Part shown: positions 1 through 10,680 of the stretch, one piece after another
Position numbering within the stretch: position 1 is the first letter of the stretch
How the letters are laid out: each line of letters begins with the position of its first letter
Assembly (NCBI GenBank): GCA_030737875.1
Contig: CM060922.1
Span: forward strand, 324,107,956 to 324,171,955
Reading direction: 5' to 3'
DNA: 64,000 nucleotides
Origin: Allium sativum
Taxonomy: Eukaryota > Streptophyta > Magnoliopsida > Asparagales > Amaryllidaceae
Program-made: the position numbers and the translations under genes
The notes under the pieces: generated by a model
What the model saw: only the letters and a program-made list of their open reading frames with translations
Database searches by the model: none
What the model was told of the DNA's origin: nothing

Positions 1-259
1 TCCTGGTCGCTCTAAAATGCAAAAGACTCCTGGTCGGCCCGCCTCGCCTCTTGGTCATTCTTTGGTCGGTCCGCTCCGCATTCTAGCCTCCTGGTCGTCC
101 TTTCTTCTGGCGGAAGCTCCTGGTCGGCCAAAGCGCTAGAAACGACCTGTGATGGCGTGACAGCTGGAAACAACTAGTGACAACTGGCAGTGGCATTTCC
201 GTAAATATCGAAAATACCGACCAGACCCCTGAATACAAGATTTCAGCCATTTCTCCGCC

Positions 260-266
260 TATAAAT
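260..266 (+). promoter_or_regulatory. TATA box of the left-end LTR remnant
   Basis: TATAAAT lies in a CCTATAAATAGGA context, followed about 30 bases on by a C/T-rich stretch that would suit a start site. It is the probable promoter of the interrupted LTR. Confidence 0.5.
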
Positions 267-521
267 AGGACCCTACCTCCATCATTTTGGGGGACTTTTG
301 GGCGGGAACTACGAGGAGGTGCTGTCTAATTGCTTTCGGGATTTCTCCAAGCATTCCTACATCTCTTCTCTATCATCGATCATAAGCCTATGGAACATTG
401 GAGCATGTGGAGCATAGCTTTCATGGAGGAACAAGCATAAGCATTTCAAGCACTTCTTCATTCCTTCTTGATCATTCACCCAAAGATCTAAGGAGCTTTC
501 ATCCATGGCTTTCATGGAGGG

Positions 522-526
522 ATTGG
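522..526. repeat. Target site duplication ATTGG, left copy (F1)
   Basis: The five bases ATTGG directly precede the TGTAGTAACCCG terminus of F1. They recur at 13729-13733 directly after its ...CGGGTTACTACA terminus. The exact match shows that F1 inserted as one unit and has kept both original ends. Confidence 0.93.
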
Positions 527-1609
527 TGTAGTAACCCGCATTTTTAGCTGCCGATAATTAAATTATTTAATTATTTAAATATCGTTTTGGCGATATTGAC
601 GACCTGAATTAAATAAAAATGATTATTTAATTAATTTAAATAATAGGGTAAAATATATTTATTTCTGAATTAGTCAGAAATAGTGGAATTGACAATATTG
701 TGTAAACTGGACAGTTGAAAATATATAATTCAGTTATATTGAATTATATTGACGAATATATTTATATAAGCCAATTGAATTTATAATTTATAATATAATT
801 AAAATAGAGCTCGAAATGGCGCTGCAGTTCGCTATTTGGCGATTTGAACTTCAACTGAATGTACATGATTCGTTTTAAGCCGGATTTCTGTGAAACAAGA
901 AACGTGTGGAGCTGGTGGAGTATATCTTTCTAGTGGAAGAGAAAAATCGGGATTTCGTCGTGGAGATTTTGATTCACGTCCAAATCAAATTTTAGAAAAG
1001 TCGCTGTAGAATTCCTTTATATTTTGCAACGCTTTATTTACGTTATAAATGGATTTTCAGTATAAACTGAATATCGAGATAATCTGAAATCTGAAATATC
1101 AAACTGTATATTCTGATATGATATTCTGGGGCTGTACGATATCATATGTGAAGATATACGATAATATTAAATTATTAATATTTAAATTTATTTAAATATA
1201 TTTATATATTTAAATGGGCTATTCAAAGCATTAAAAATAGGCACTTTTGCAAACGAAGCCGGAATTCGACGAAACTAATTTTGTTGGATCCGCAATGTCA
1301 AATAGTTGTTAGATTCCAAGTTTCGTGATTTTTAGAGTCAGTGTGTGACCGCACGGATTTTTAGAGTGAAAAATAGTCAGTATTTCGATAGTTAAAAATA
1401 CGCTGTGTGAGCATACGGAATCGGAATTCGACGAAACCAGTTTCATTGGGACCGTAAGGTCGAGCTGAAGGTGCATGTCCAGTTTGGTGATTTTTGGATA
1501 TCGTGTATGACAACAGGAATTTTTAAGGACAAAAATACATAGCGTATGCTCAAAAAAAAATCGAATATAAAATTAATATAAAAAAAATATCTAAGATATT
1601 TATCAATCC

Positions 1610-1616
1610 TATATAA
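1610..1616 (+). promoter_or_regulatory. TATA box, F1 5' LTR
   Basis: TATATAA lies in a CCTATATAAGGG context, with a C/T-rich probable start region about 25-30 bases downstream. It is 1,083 bp from the LTR start, close to the distance in F2, F4 and F5. This predicts a U3 of about 1.1 kb and an R-U5 of about 4.8 kb. The 3' LTR keeps it at 8902-8908. Confidence 0.6.
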
Positions 1617-1739
1617 GGGTCCTTACTTCCCTTAAAACCTAAAAAAAAATCACCTTCCTCTAAATGAAATCGAGCCGCCAGTGGTTTCTTCCTAAAATGA
1701 AAAACAACCGCAAGTTGAAAAATAAAAAAAAAGCAATTA

Positions 1740-2210
1740 CAATACAAAGCCAGAAATCATGATGCTTGTATATTCGAGATCGTTGTGAGGTATTCTTCGA
1801 TTTGGGGTAAGCCGCGTTGAGTGCGATGGCACTGTTTTGGAGTTCGAATTGGAGGCGTTAACTAAGGTTGGAGATTGGGAAGTCCAGAAGCTTCTATTCA
1901 AGATTTTGTGGTTAGATTTGGGCTTAAGGAAGTAAATGGCACTCGCCTGAAGTTTTTGGTTGATCTCGGAAGCGATTTGTGTCGCGCCTGAATAGTAGCA
2001 GCACGAAGTGAAGGGCTGTCGGATTTGTGTACCAGGCATGCGAGTTTGTCGAAGTTCATATGAGTATATGGAGATTCTAGCGAGGAGAAAGAGGATGGTT
2101 TTGGTTTTGAATTCCGTGAAGTCAAGGAGGAGTTTGTAGCGGAGGAAGAAGGCCTGCGCTGGCCATTCACGTTTGCTGGAAGTCGCACCTGGAGTATGAG
2201 GGAGAAAGGT
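1740..2210. other. GC-richer leader segment in F1 LTR
   Basis: This block just downstream of the predicted start is clearly richer in G and C than its surroundings. It holds minus-strand open frames of about 100 codons. At the matching place F2 (about 45870-46850) and F4 (about 27780-28200) also have GC-richer blocks, but of unrelated sequence. That fits acquisition of foreign leader sequence, but no source is recognised and no product is called. Confidence 0.4.
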
Positions 2211-2905
2211 TGTTGACGGGCTGATATTTTGAAGGGAAATGGGCCGAATATGCTAAAGGGGTGAGGCCCGATAAAAATAGTTTAAGTTATTCCAGTTTAA
2301 ATTGTTTAAAAGTTGTAAACTGAATAACTTCGTCATACATAAACGGAATTCAGCGAAACAGGATCCGTTGGGATCGTATGGACGAGCACTCCACCATGGA
2401 ACTAACCGCGAGTCAATTGAAGTCAGTCACAATTTATAGCAAAATAAATTGTCTGAATCAAGCGATGGTTATCGTCATTGACGATGATCGTCCAAATGTG
2501 AGTAAATCTCACCAACTCTGAACAGTTTATAATTTCATGTTGTATTTTTAGAACTGTTAGAAATTGTCTGATTTACTGTGTGTTAACTGTTTGATTGAAC
2601 TGCTAGTCAGTTAGTTGAATTTCTATATTGATTCTGTTTAACAGAATATATCATATGAAACTGAAAGTGATGTTATCTATATTGTTTAACATCTACGATG
2701 CAGGGAAATAGGTTGGAGGAATCCAACTGCATTCCTCAACAGTTATTTTACTGTGATTTATATATTGTGATATATAATGTGATATATAATCTGTTGGCGA
2801 TTATATGTGTTTGGACGATATAGAACATCGTGATTTGATATGATTGAATACCATAACATAACGGAATGTTGATAAGGGAATTTTCAAAGTGATATTGAAA
2901 ATAGA

Positions 2906-3033
2906 ATATTTATAAAATGGGATATTTATAAATAAGAGGTATTTATAAAGTGGAATATTTATAAATAAGGAATATTTATAAATTGGGATATTTATAAATA
3001 GGAGATATTTGAAAAGGAAATATTTGTAAACCA
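2906..3033. repeat. Short AT tandem array (ATATTTATAAATA type), F1 5' LTR
   Basis: GGATATTTATAAATA-like units recur about every 18-27 bases. Each contains an inverted repeat (TATTTATAAATA), so single strands could form small stem-loops. The 3' LTR carries the same array at about 10198-10325. It sits where the 36-bp array of F2 sits in that family. Confidence 0.75.
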
Positions 3034-3147
3034 TTTACAAATAGAATTGAAAAGGAAACGTTATAAAAAGGAAATCATTTTTAAAGTGTAGAACCGTTAT
3101 TTAAAAGTAAATCTTTTCAAATAAATAAAACGTTGTTAAAAAGGAGA

Positions 3148-3385
3148 AATCGAATATGGTATTCGAAGTAGGTTAATCGAATATGGTATTCGAAGGAGTT
3201 AATCGAATATGGTATTCGAAAGGAGAAATCGAATATAGACATTCGAAAGGAGTTAATCGAATATGGTATTCGAAGTTAGTTAATCGAATATGGTATTCGA
3301 AAGGAGAAATCGAATATGGTATTCGAAGTTAGTTAATCGAATATGATATTCGAAAGTTAGTTAATCGAATATGTTATTCGAAAGG
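3148..3385. repeat. Array of TCGAATA/TATTCGA hairpin units, F1 5' LTR
   Basis: Nine or so copies of a 24-28 bp unit are centred on TCGAATATGGTATTCGA, with two 7-bp perfect arms around a 3-base loop. Linkers alternate between AAGGAGTTAA, AAGTTAGTTAA and AAGGAGAAA. In a few copies the loop is altered (ATGATATT, ATGTTATT) while the arms stay intact; one unit (TCGAATATAGACATTCGA) has a changed inner arm base. Equivalent array in the 3' LTR: about 10443-10680. Confidence 0.88.
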
Positions 3386-3545
3386 GGTTAGTCAAGTCGA
3401 GTTAGTCAAATAGAGTTAACCAGTTAGAGTTAATCAGTTAGAGTTAACCAGTTGGAGTTAATTAGTTAGAGTAAATCGATTTGAGTTAAAACGAACTAGA
3501 GTGAATCAAATATAGTTATTTGAAACAGAGTTAGTCAAACATAGT
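3386..3545. repeat. Degenerate GAGTTAACCAGTTA tandem stretch, F1 5' LTR
   Basis: GAGTTAA-type words repeat every 12-15 bases (AGTTAGAGTTAACC, AGTTAGAGTTAATC and variants). The 3' LTR copy (about 10680-10830) is one short unit smaller, so the stretch changes by slippage or unequal exchange. Confidence 0.6.
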
Positions 3546-3754
3546 ATTCAGGGTAAGTTGCCATCTTGTACGACTGCTAGCGTAACTCGCAGGGCTGTAA
3601 ATAGCCTACGGCGGTCGGATGTTTCCTGAGGGAGTCAGGCGTAACCATTGTGATTGTTGCGATCTAGAGTCAAGCGAATGGAGTTTAATCAAATGTTAGT
3701 TATTCGATAGGAGTTAATCGAGTTGAGAAATAAGTTAAGTTAATTAAGTTGAGT

Positions 3755-3995
3755 TGATCGGGTGGTTCGACCAAGTTACTCGAGCCTAGTTAATCGAATC
3801 GAATTGGTCAAACCAAGTAAGTCGAGTTAAGTTAGTCGAGCCTAGTTACTCGAATCGAATTGGTCGAACCAAGTAAGTCGAGTTAAGTTAGTCAAGTTAG
3901 TCGAGCCTAGTTAATCGAATCGAATTGGTCAAACCAAGTAAGTCGAGTTAGTCGAATCAAGTTAAGTTAGTCGAGTTAAGTTCGTCGAGTTAAAT
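3755..3995. repeat. About 60-bp tandem repeat rich in GTCGAG, F1 5' LTR
   Basis: Roughly four copies are present of a unit containing GTCGAGCCTAGTTAATCG, then AATTGGTCAAACCAAG, then TAAGTCGAGTTAAG. The GGTC..ACC part is itself an inverted repeat (TTGGTC-AAACCAA). The 3' LTR copy starts near 11040 and lacks one short piece, GAATC. Confidence 0.78.
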
Positions 3996-4320
3996 AATCG
4001 ATGATTAGTTTCATCGAAAGGAAAAATCGATGATTAGTTTCATCGAAAGGAATAATCGATGATTAGTTTCATCGAAAGGAGTAATCGATGTTAGTTTCAT
4101 TGAAAGGAGTAGTCGATGTTAGTTTCATCGAAGGGAGTTATCGATTATAGTTTAATCGAAGTGAGATTTTCAAATATGAGATATTTGAAAAGGAAGAGTT
4201 ATCGAATATTAGTTATTCGAAGAGAGATTATCGAATATCGTTTATTCGAGAAGGAGTTAATCGAATATAGGTTATTCGAAGAAGAGTTAATCAAATAGAG
4301 ATTTCTCGAAGAGAGTTAAT
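3996..4320. repeat. Hairpin-unit array with TCGATGA/TCATCGA arms, F1 5' LTR
   Basis: Five 30-bp units have the form AATCGATGATTAGTTTCATCGAAAGGA, with 7-bp arms TCGATGA and TCATCGA around a 6-base loop; later ones shorten to TCGATGTTAGTTTCATCGA. They pass into units with ATCGAATAT...TTATTCGA arms up to about 4320. The corresponding 3' LTR array is 11268-11600. A 60-codon plus-strand open frame here is a by-product of the repeats. Confidence 0.85.
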
Positions 4321-6190
4321 CGGCAAATTCGATTATATCGAATTCGGGAAAGTACTTATACTTTCCAGTGTTTAAATAGAGATTTATTTATTTATAAATA
4401 AATAAGTGTTAGGTTAATTATTCACTAATAAGAATAGAAGTTATAATTAAAGTTAGATAATTCGAAAGTAGGGATTATAACGTTATCGTTATAACCAATG
4501 TTTTAAATATAGAAGTGGATTAGTAAAATTTGATCCGAGAAAGGCGTAAAGAAGTTGCTAAAGATTAAAAGATAAACTTTGACCATTTCGAAGTTATAAC
4601 GTTGTTCAGTTAAGGTCTGAGAGGTAATTATACCCCAACTTGAGTGACTTCCTTCTTAACTAAGAAATGGTAAGGTTTGATCGTAAAGGAGTTTTGGAAA
4701 TGTTTTCCAAACGAGAATCAGAAATGTTTTCTGATAAAAGAAAATAAGAATTTAGAATATAGGGAAACAGGAGATAAGTAAATAAATGAACTAAAGAGAT
4801 TAATGTTAAATGATGTTTGTTCGATATAATTTCCATCTGGGAATAATATCGTTGTTTGTACACTTGTTTTTCTTCGATAGTTAACTCACAGACTATCGAA
4901 GTTTTTGACCATTTTAACGTTGTTAATATGGAGAGACCGGTTGGATTATTATCCAAAGAACCACTCTGTATTGGCATAAGCGCCACGAATCATATTTGCC
5001 AAAGATAATTGAAGACGGAGTAAAATGCAAGGACTATCCTGTCTACAGAATAGTGCCTTCGGTTTGTCCAGTCCCAGGACAACTTGTATGGATGAATGTC
5101 TGACAGAGTATATCCAATGGATCGCGTAAGTTGATCTGTTCAAACGTATTCACATTTGGTGGCAGAGGAATTCGTTTCTCTTAGCTGTATGCCCGTGTTA
5201 TTTTTAGATAAGTCAATTTGTGATTTGGCGGGTATGACGATGTGATGTTCTAAGTGAATGATGATGATTTGTATGAATGAATGTCTGACCGAGTATTTTC
5301 AGAAAGGTCACGTACATTGATTTCTTCAACCGTACCAAGAGTGGAAGCGGAGAAGGAAACTTCTTTAGCTAACACGTAATGTACTGTTGTAGACGTCAAT
5401 TAGTGATTTTCGATGGATCTAACAATGTGGCATTCGAAGTGAATCTGATGTGATGATAAAGTGTAACCTCAAGCCTCATCATCCGGTAAATGACAGAAAT
5501 TGGGCAGGCAGCATGGCTAAGTCGGTCGCACCGAAGTAGGGTGTATAATCACCTATCTAGAGAATATTCATTTGTTTCTTAAATCTATCAATGCTGTCCC
5601 ATATATATACGGGAACAGTTGCTGATCCTAACCGTTGGTGATGTACATTCGATACACTCAAGCGAAATGAGTCGTCGGTCATGTGTGGCTGAGTTGCAAG
5701 ATGTTCTTGTTGAACTCCAGTGTATCGTTCCTAGAGTACACTGATCGGAAGGTGGTTCCATACCTTGTCATAGTTGGAAATCCAATCATCCAATACGTGC
5801 TTGCGATTTTGATTGTATACTATATATGTAGTAACGTGAGATGCAAGCGTTTCTGCTAGATTGATATTTATTTGTACTTAGACATTATTATAATATCAGA
5901 ATGATATTGCTTTGAAAAGTTATTTGGATTCTCATAAGGGAAAAACCCGTTCCGTATTCACGGCGTGGTCTTATGAGATATCATATACCTGTTTAAATGA
6001 TTTGAGTTTATTCACACCAGTCCCATGACTGACCCGGAGTTTATTTTGTTGTTTTTCCCTAAACTCTTGGGTGCCTAAATTTGTACGGGCAGTCAAGTAG
6101 TCGGGATTTTACAGGTATACTTGAAGAGTTGGAGCAGGAGGCTTCAGGATTCTATAGCTATTATTATTTCCGCTGTTGTTGTAAGTGTTG
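4321..6190 (+). other. Leader and U5-side body of F1 5' LTR
   Basis: This is unique AT-rich sequence followed by the part most conserved among families. It includes CTTGAGTGACTTCC, CAGTCCCAGGACAACTTG, GACTCCGTTC-free AT linkers, the ACACTCAAGCGAAATGAGT block and the CTCTTGGGTGCC...TACGGGCAGTCAAGTAGT block. The same blocks recur reverse-complemented in F2 and in the left half of F3. No coding frame is credible. Confidence 0.7.
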
Positions 6191-6445
6191 TACTCTGATA
6201 AGTGTTATTGTATACATATACTGATGTTATTTCAAAGATATGTTATGTTATATTTTATTCGTTCCGCTGTGAGATTCGTGTTTACTCTGATGATGATGTT
6301 CTTCTTCTTCTATTCTATAAGTTCTATCTTATCTATTCTCACCTTTTAATTTCTTTTATTAATAACCGGGATTTTTCGATGGTTTGGTTATCGACGTCGT
6401 GCTTACGTCGATAACCAAAGTCGCCGGAAATCCGGGTTACTACAG

Positions 6446-6462
6446 TTGTTATCAGAGCTTAA
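6446..6462 (+). promoter_or_regulatory. Primer-binding site, F1
   Basis: TTGTTATCAGAGCTTAA starts two bases after the 5' LTR. It matches the initiator tRNA-Met PBS (TGGTATCAGAGC) except for one G-to-T change; F2 has the standard GTTGGTATCAGAGC at the same place. CAGAGC of the PBS can pair with GCTCTG 21 bases downstream. Confidence 0.82.
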
Positions 6463-7498
6463 GTTAAGTATTACCTTGGCTCTGTGGCGTGATTCAGTAG
6501 AGATGGGATTAGTAATATCCTAGTCTGAGTTTGAGTGTATATATACGAGTGAACGTATTTGTTAGTTAATATAAAATGATTTTATATTGTGGAGTTTTAT
6601 TGGTTGAGTTGTTTGTGAATTCTGGTCGATCGGTTTGATCCACTGTATCGATGAGGGTTACTAAACACTCGAATACGATGAACCGTCATGGTATGTTTTG
6701 AAAGAGGGTAAATGGAATAATTTTACCTGAATATATTTGATATAGTATATTGGTTGTGTTGGTTGTTATTATAATCGAGTAAGATTATAAAAAGGTAAAA
6801 TGATTGTAAATAACCAATCAGAATTCATATAAGTAAAGTATATGAAATAAGAAGAATTAAATCTGAATTAAATCAGAATTGGAATTAAAATAAGGAAATT
6901 TTAAGTTCCTGGGAGATTTTGAGATGTTTTCAAAATGGATGTATTTAGTAAGGGTTTTGAAATGGTATAGTATTGAAATCACTTGGGTCGCTGGAAAGTA
7001 ATTCCGATGATGACTGCACAGTATCATCGGTGTGATTTTCGAGTTCTAAGTGGTGGATTACTACCAAAGATTTTGATTTGAATTGTTTTGAGAAAACAAG
7101 TTGTTTAGAAGTTCAAAGGTTTTGAATTGGTATTATGATTTCAAATTTGATTTGAAAGAAACCCAGGGATTTAAGTTCATGAATTAAAATTTAACGTATG
7201 AAGTTAAATAGACTGAGATGACAAATGTGAATAAGTGAATTTGAATTAAACTTGAACTAAGTTAAATAAAATTTAATTGGATTAGAGAATAATCTGTTAT
7301 AGAATTGGGTTGATGGGTTAAGAATTTGAAATTTGATATTGGGGTTCGAATAAAATTCGGTTTGGATTTGAGGATATGAACTGATTGGAATTTGATTGAG
7401 ATAACACTGGTATATGCTGAGTTGATAGCATATGGAAGTGATAAAGTTGATATTCCCGACAAAAAGGTACCAGTTTATATTATATATGGATATGAGAT

Positions 7499-7605
7499 TT
7501 ATGAGCCAATTTGGCAAGCCGCTTGGCTGTTTGATTTTCTTTTGGGTTAAAGAAGGCCCAGAGAGGCGAGTTGGAGTTTGAGATATTGACCAGTACAAAG
7601 GAGGT
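7499..7605 (+). other. Conserved palindromic block before the PPT (F1)
   Basis: The block contains GATTTATGAGCC, GGCAAGCCGCTTGGC (palindrome CAAGC-C-GCTTG at 7515-7525), TGATTTTCTTTTGG, GGCCCAGAGAGGCG and GTACAAAGGAGGTGC. It ends about 200 bp before the purine tract. The same ordered motifs appear reverse-complemented in F2 (48010-48180 and 49235-49385) and F3 (17390-17490 and 20215-20350). No conserved reading frame spans them. Confidence 0.78.
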
Positions 7606-7804
7606 GCTGGCGAAATTTTTCGAAAAGTTAAGGTGTTAGAAAATTTTCAAAATTTTTGAAAATTTAGTTAGTCGGAATAAATTAATATTTTAGTCGATAT
7701 TAATTGGTTCAGTTGAAACCGGAGACAAGAGGTAAACAGATAAATTTTTACCCAGAAGATAGGGTCATCCCCTAGCTTAGCAATTTCGAGGACGAAATTT
7801 TATT

Positions 7805-7817
7805 AAGGGGGGAAGAT
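7805..7817 (+). promoter_or_regulatory. Polypurine tract, F1
   Basis: AAGGGGGGAAGAT lies directly before the 3' LTR, preceded by CGAGGACGAAATTTTATT. It is the plus-strand priming site in reverse transcription, and its position against TGTAGTAACCCG fixes the LTR start. Confidence 0.9.
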
Positions 7818-8901
7818 TGTAGTAACCCGCATTTTTAGCTGCCGATAATTAAATTATTTAATTATTTAAATATCATTTTGGCGATATCGACGACCTGAAT
7901 TAAATAAAAATGATTATTTAATTAATTTAAATAATAGGATAAAATATATTTATTTCTGAATTAGTCAGAAATAGTGGAATTGACAATATTGTGTAAACTG
8001 GACAGTTGAAAATATATAATTCAGTTATATTGAATTATATTGACGAATATATTTATATAAGCCAATTGAATTTATAATTTATAATATAATTAAAATAGAG
8101 CTCGAAATGGCGCTGCAGTTCGCTATTTGGCGATTTGAACTTCAACTGAATGTACATGATTCGTTTTAAGCCGGATTTCTGTGAAACAAGAAACGTGTGG
8201 AGCTGGTGGAGTATATCTTTCTAGTGGAAGAGAAAAATCGGGATTTCGTCGCGTAGATTTTGATTCACGTCCAAATCAAATTTTAGAAAAGTCGCTGTAG
8301 AATTCCTTTATATTTTGCAACGCTTTATTTACGTTATAAATGGATTTTCAGTATAAACTGAATATCGAGATAATCTGAAATCTGAAATATCAAACTGTAT
8401 ATTCTGATATGATATTCTGGGGCTGTACGATATCATATGTGAAGATATACGATAATATTAAATTATTAATATTTAAATTTATTTAAATATATTTATATAT
8501 TTAAATGGGCTATTCAAAGCATTAAAAATAGTCACTTTTGTAAACGAAGCCGGAATTCGACGAAACTAATTTTGTTGGATCCGCAATGTCAAATAGTTGT
8601 TAGATTCCAAGTTTCGTGATTTTTAGAGTCAGTGTGTGACCGCACGGATTTTTAGAGTGAAAAATAGTCAGTATTTCGATAGTTAAAAATACGCTGTGTG
8701 AGCATACGGAATCGGAATTCGACGAAACCAGTTTCATTGGGACCGTAAGGTCGAGCTGAAGGTGCATGTCCAGTTTGGTGATTTTTGGATACCGTGTATG
8801 ACAACAGGAATTTTTAAGGACAAAAATACATAGCGTATGCTCAAAAAAAAATCGAATATAAAATTAATATAAAAAAAAATATCTAAGATATTTATCAATC
8901 C

Positions 8902-8908
8902 TATATAA
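8902..8908 (+). promoter_or_regulatory. TATA box, F1 3' LTR
   Basis: This is the same TATATAA as in the 5' LTR, in identical context. It could drive transcription outwards into the flanking DNA. Confidence 0.55.
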
Positions 8909-10442
8909 GGGTCCTTACTTCCCTTAAAACCTAAAAAAAAAAATCACCTTCCTCTAAATGAAATCGAGCTGCCAGTGGTTTCTTCCTAAAATGAAAAACA
9001 ACCGCAAGTTGAAAAATAAAAAAAAAGCAATTACAATACAAAGCCAGAAATCATGATGCTTGTATATTCGAGATCGTTGTGAGGTATTCTTCGATTTGGG
9101 GTAAGCCGCGTTGAGTGCGATGGCACTGTTTTGGAGTTCGAATTGGAGGCGTTAACTAGGGTTGGAGATTGGGAAGTCCAGAAGCTTCAATTCAAGATTT
9201 TGTGGTTAGATTTGGGCTTAAGGAAGTAAATGGCACTCGCCTGAAGTTTTTGGTTGATCTCGGAAGCGATTTGTGTCGCGCCTGAATAGTAGCAGCGCGA
9301 AGTGAAGGGCTGTCGGATTTGTGTACCAGGCATGCGAGTTTGTCGAAGTTCATATGAGTATATGGAGATTCTAGCGAGGAGAAAGAGGATGGTTTTGGTT
9401 TTGAATTCCGTGAAGTCAAGGAGGAGTTTGTAGCGGAGGAAGAAGGCCTGCGCTGGCCATTCACGTTTGCTGGAAGTCGCACCTGGAGTATGAGGGAGAA
9501 AGGTTGTTGACGGGCTGATATTTTGAAGGGAAATGGGCCGAATATGCTAAAGGGGTGAGGCCCGATAAAAATAGTTTAAGTTATTCCAGTTTAAATTGTT
9601 TAAAAGTTGTAAACTGAATAACTTCGTCATACATAAACGGAATTCAGCGAAACAGGATCCGTTGGGATCGTATGGACGAGCACTCCACCATGGAACTAAC
9701 CGCGAATCAATTGAAGTCCGTCACAATTTATAGCAAAATAAATTGTCTGAATCAAGCGATGGTTATCGTCATTGACGATGATCGTCCAAATGTGAGTAAA
9801 TCTCACCAACTCTGAACAGTTTATAATTTCATGTTGTATTTTTAGAACTGTTAGAAATTGTCTGATTTACTGTGTGTTGACTGTTTGATTGAACTGCTAG
9901 TCAGTTAGTTGAATTTCTATATTGATTCTGTTTAACAGAATATATCATATGAAACTGAAAGTGATGTTATCTATATTGTTTAACATCTGTGATGCAGGGA
10001 AACAGGTTGGAGGAATCCAACTGGATTCCTCAACAGTTATTTTACTGTGATTTATATATTGTGATATATAATGTGATATATAATCTGTTGGCGATTATAT
10101 GTGTTTGGACGATATTGAACATCGTGATTTGATATGATTGAATACCATAACATAACGGAATGTTGATAAGGGAATTTTCAAAGTGATATTGAAAATAGAA
10201 TATTTATAAAATGGGATATTTGTAAATAAGAGGTATTTATAAAGTGGAATATTTATAAATAAGGAATATTTATAAATTGGGATATTTATAAATAGGAGAT
10301 ATTTGAAAAGGAAATATTTGTAAACCATTTACAAATAGAATTGAAAAGGAAACGTTATAAAAAGGAAATCATTTTTAAAGTGTAGAACCGTTATTTAAAA
10401 GTAAATCTTTTCAAATAAATAAAACGTTGTTAAAAAGGAGAA

Positions 10443-10680
10443 ATCGAATATGGTATTCGAAGTAGGTTAATCGAATATGGTATTCGAAGGAGTTAATCGA
10501 ATATGGTATTCGAAAGGAGAAATTGAATATAGACATTCGAAAGGAGTTAATCGAATATGGTATATTCGAAGTTAGTTAATCGAATATGGTATTCGAAAGG
10601 AGAAATCGAATATGGTATTCGAAGTTAGTTAATCGAATATGATATTCGAAAGTTAGTTAATCGAATATGTCATTCGAAAG
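10443..10680. repeat. Array of TCGAATA/TATTCGA hairpin units, F1 3' LTR
   Basis: This is the counterpart of 3148-3385. One unit has TTGAATATAGACATTCGA and another TATGGTATATTCGA, so the arms have begun to decay in two of the units. Confidence 0.86.

Larger units (their letters stand above)
1..526 (+). repeat. Left part of an old LTR, probably Copia-like
   Basis: This is the most GC-rich stretch at the left end of the window. The motif TCCTGGTCG recurs four times within bases 1-130. A TATA box at 260-266 is followed by a pyrimidine-rich leader. The sequence is cut at 526 by the F1 insertion and resumes at 13734, where a GTGGACGTAG...CGAACCACTATAAA segment resembles the R-U5 end of plant Copia LTRs. 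The Copia assignment rests on that resemblance only. The true left end lies outside the window and no coding sequence is visible. Confidence 0.55.
527..6444 (+). repeat. F1 5' LTR
   Basis: The LTR runs from TGTAGTAACCCG to CGGGTTACTACA. From its start it holds an AT-rich U3 of about 1.1 kb with a TATA box at 1610, a more GC-rich leader (about 1740-2200), several short-unit arrays (2906-4320), and a U5-side region (about 4620-6190) conserved in all related LTRs here, including the bases around CTCTTGGGTGCC and TACGGGCAG. Bases near 840-910 match the F2 U3 around 47440-47530. Short open frames on either strand are not conserved between families and are not called as genes. Confidence 0.93.
6445..7817 (+). 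other. F1 internal (core) region, non-coding
   Basis: The 1,373-bp core runs from the PBS to the purine tract. It has stops in all frames, with no zinc-knuckle, protease, RT, RNase H, integrase or chromodomain signature. Its first 90 bases closely match the reverse complement of the F2 core next to its PBS, so F1 and F2 are sister families. The 3' part holds the palindromic block described at 7499-7605. Confidence 0.88.

Noticed and set aside
3148..4320. CRISPR-like appearance of regularly spaced palindromic repeats
   Set aside because: Spacers are themselves repetitive, unit length varies, there are no cas genes and the context is a plant LTR present in two copies.
2906..4320. Centromeric or telomeric satellite
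   Set aside because: Arrays are short, confined to LTRs at a fixed position, and contain no TTTAGGG units.
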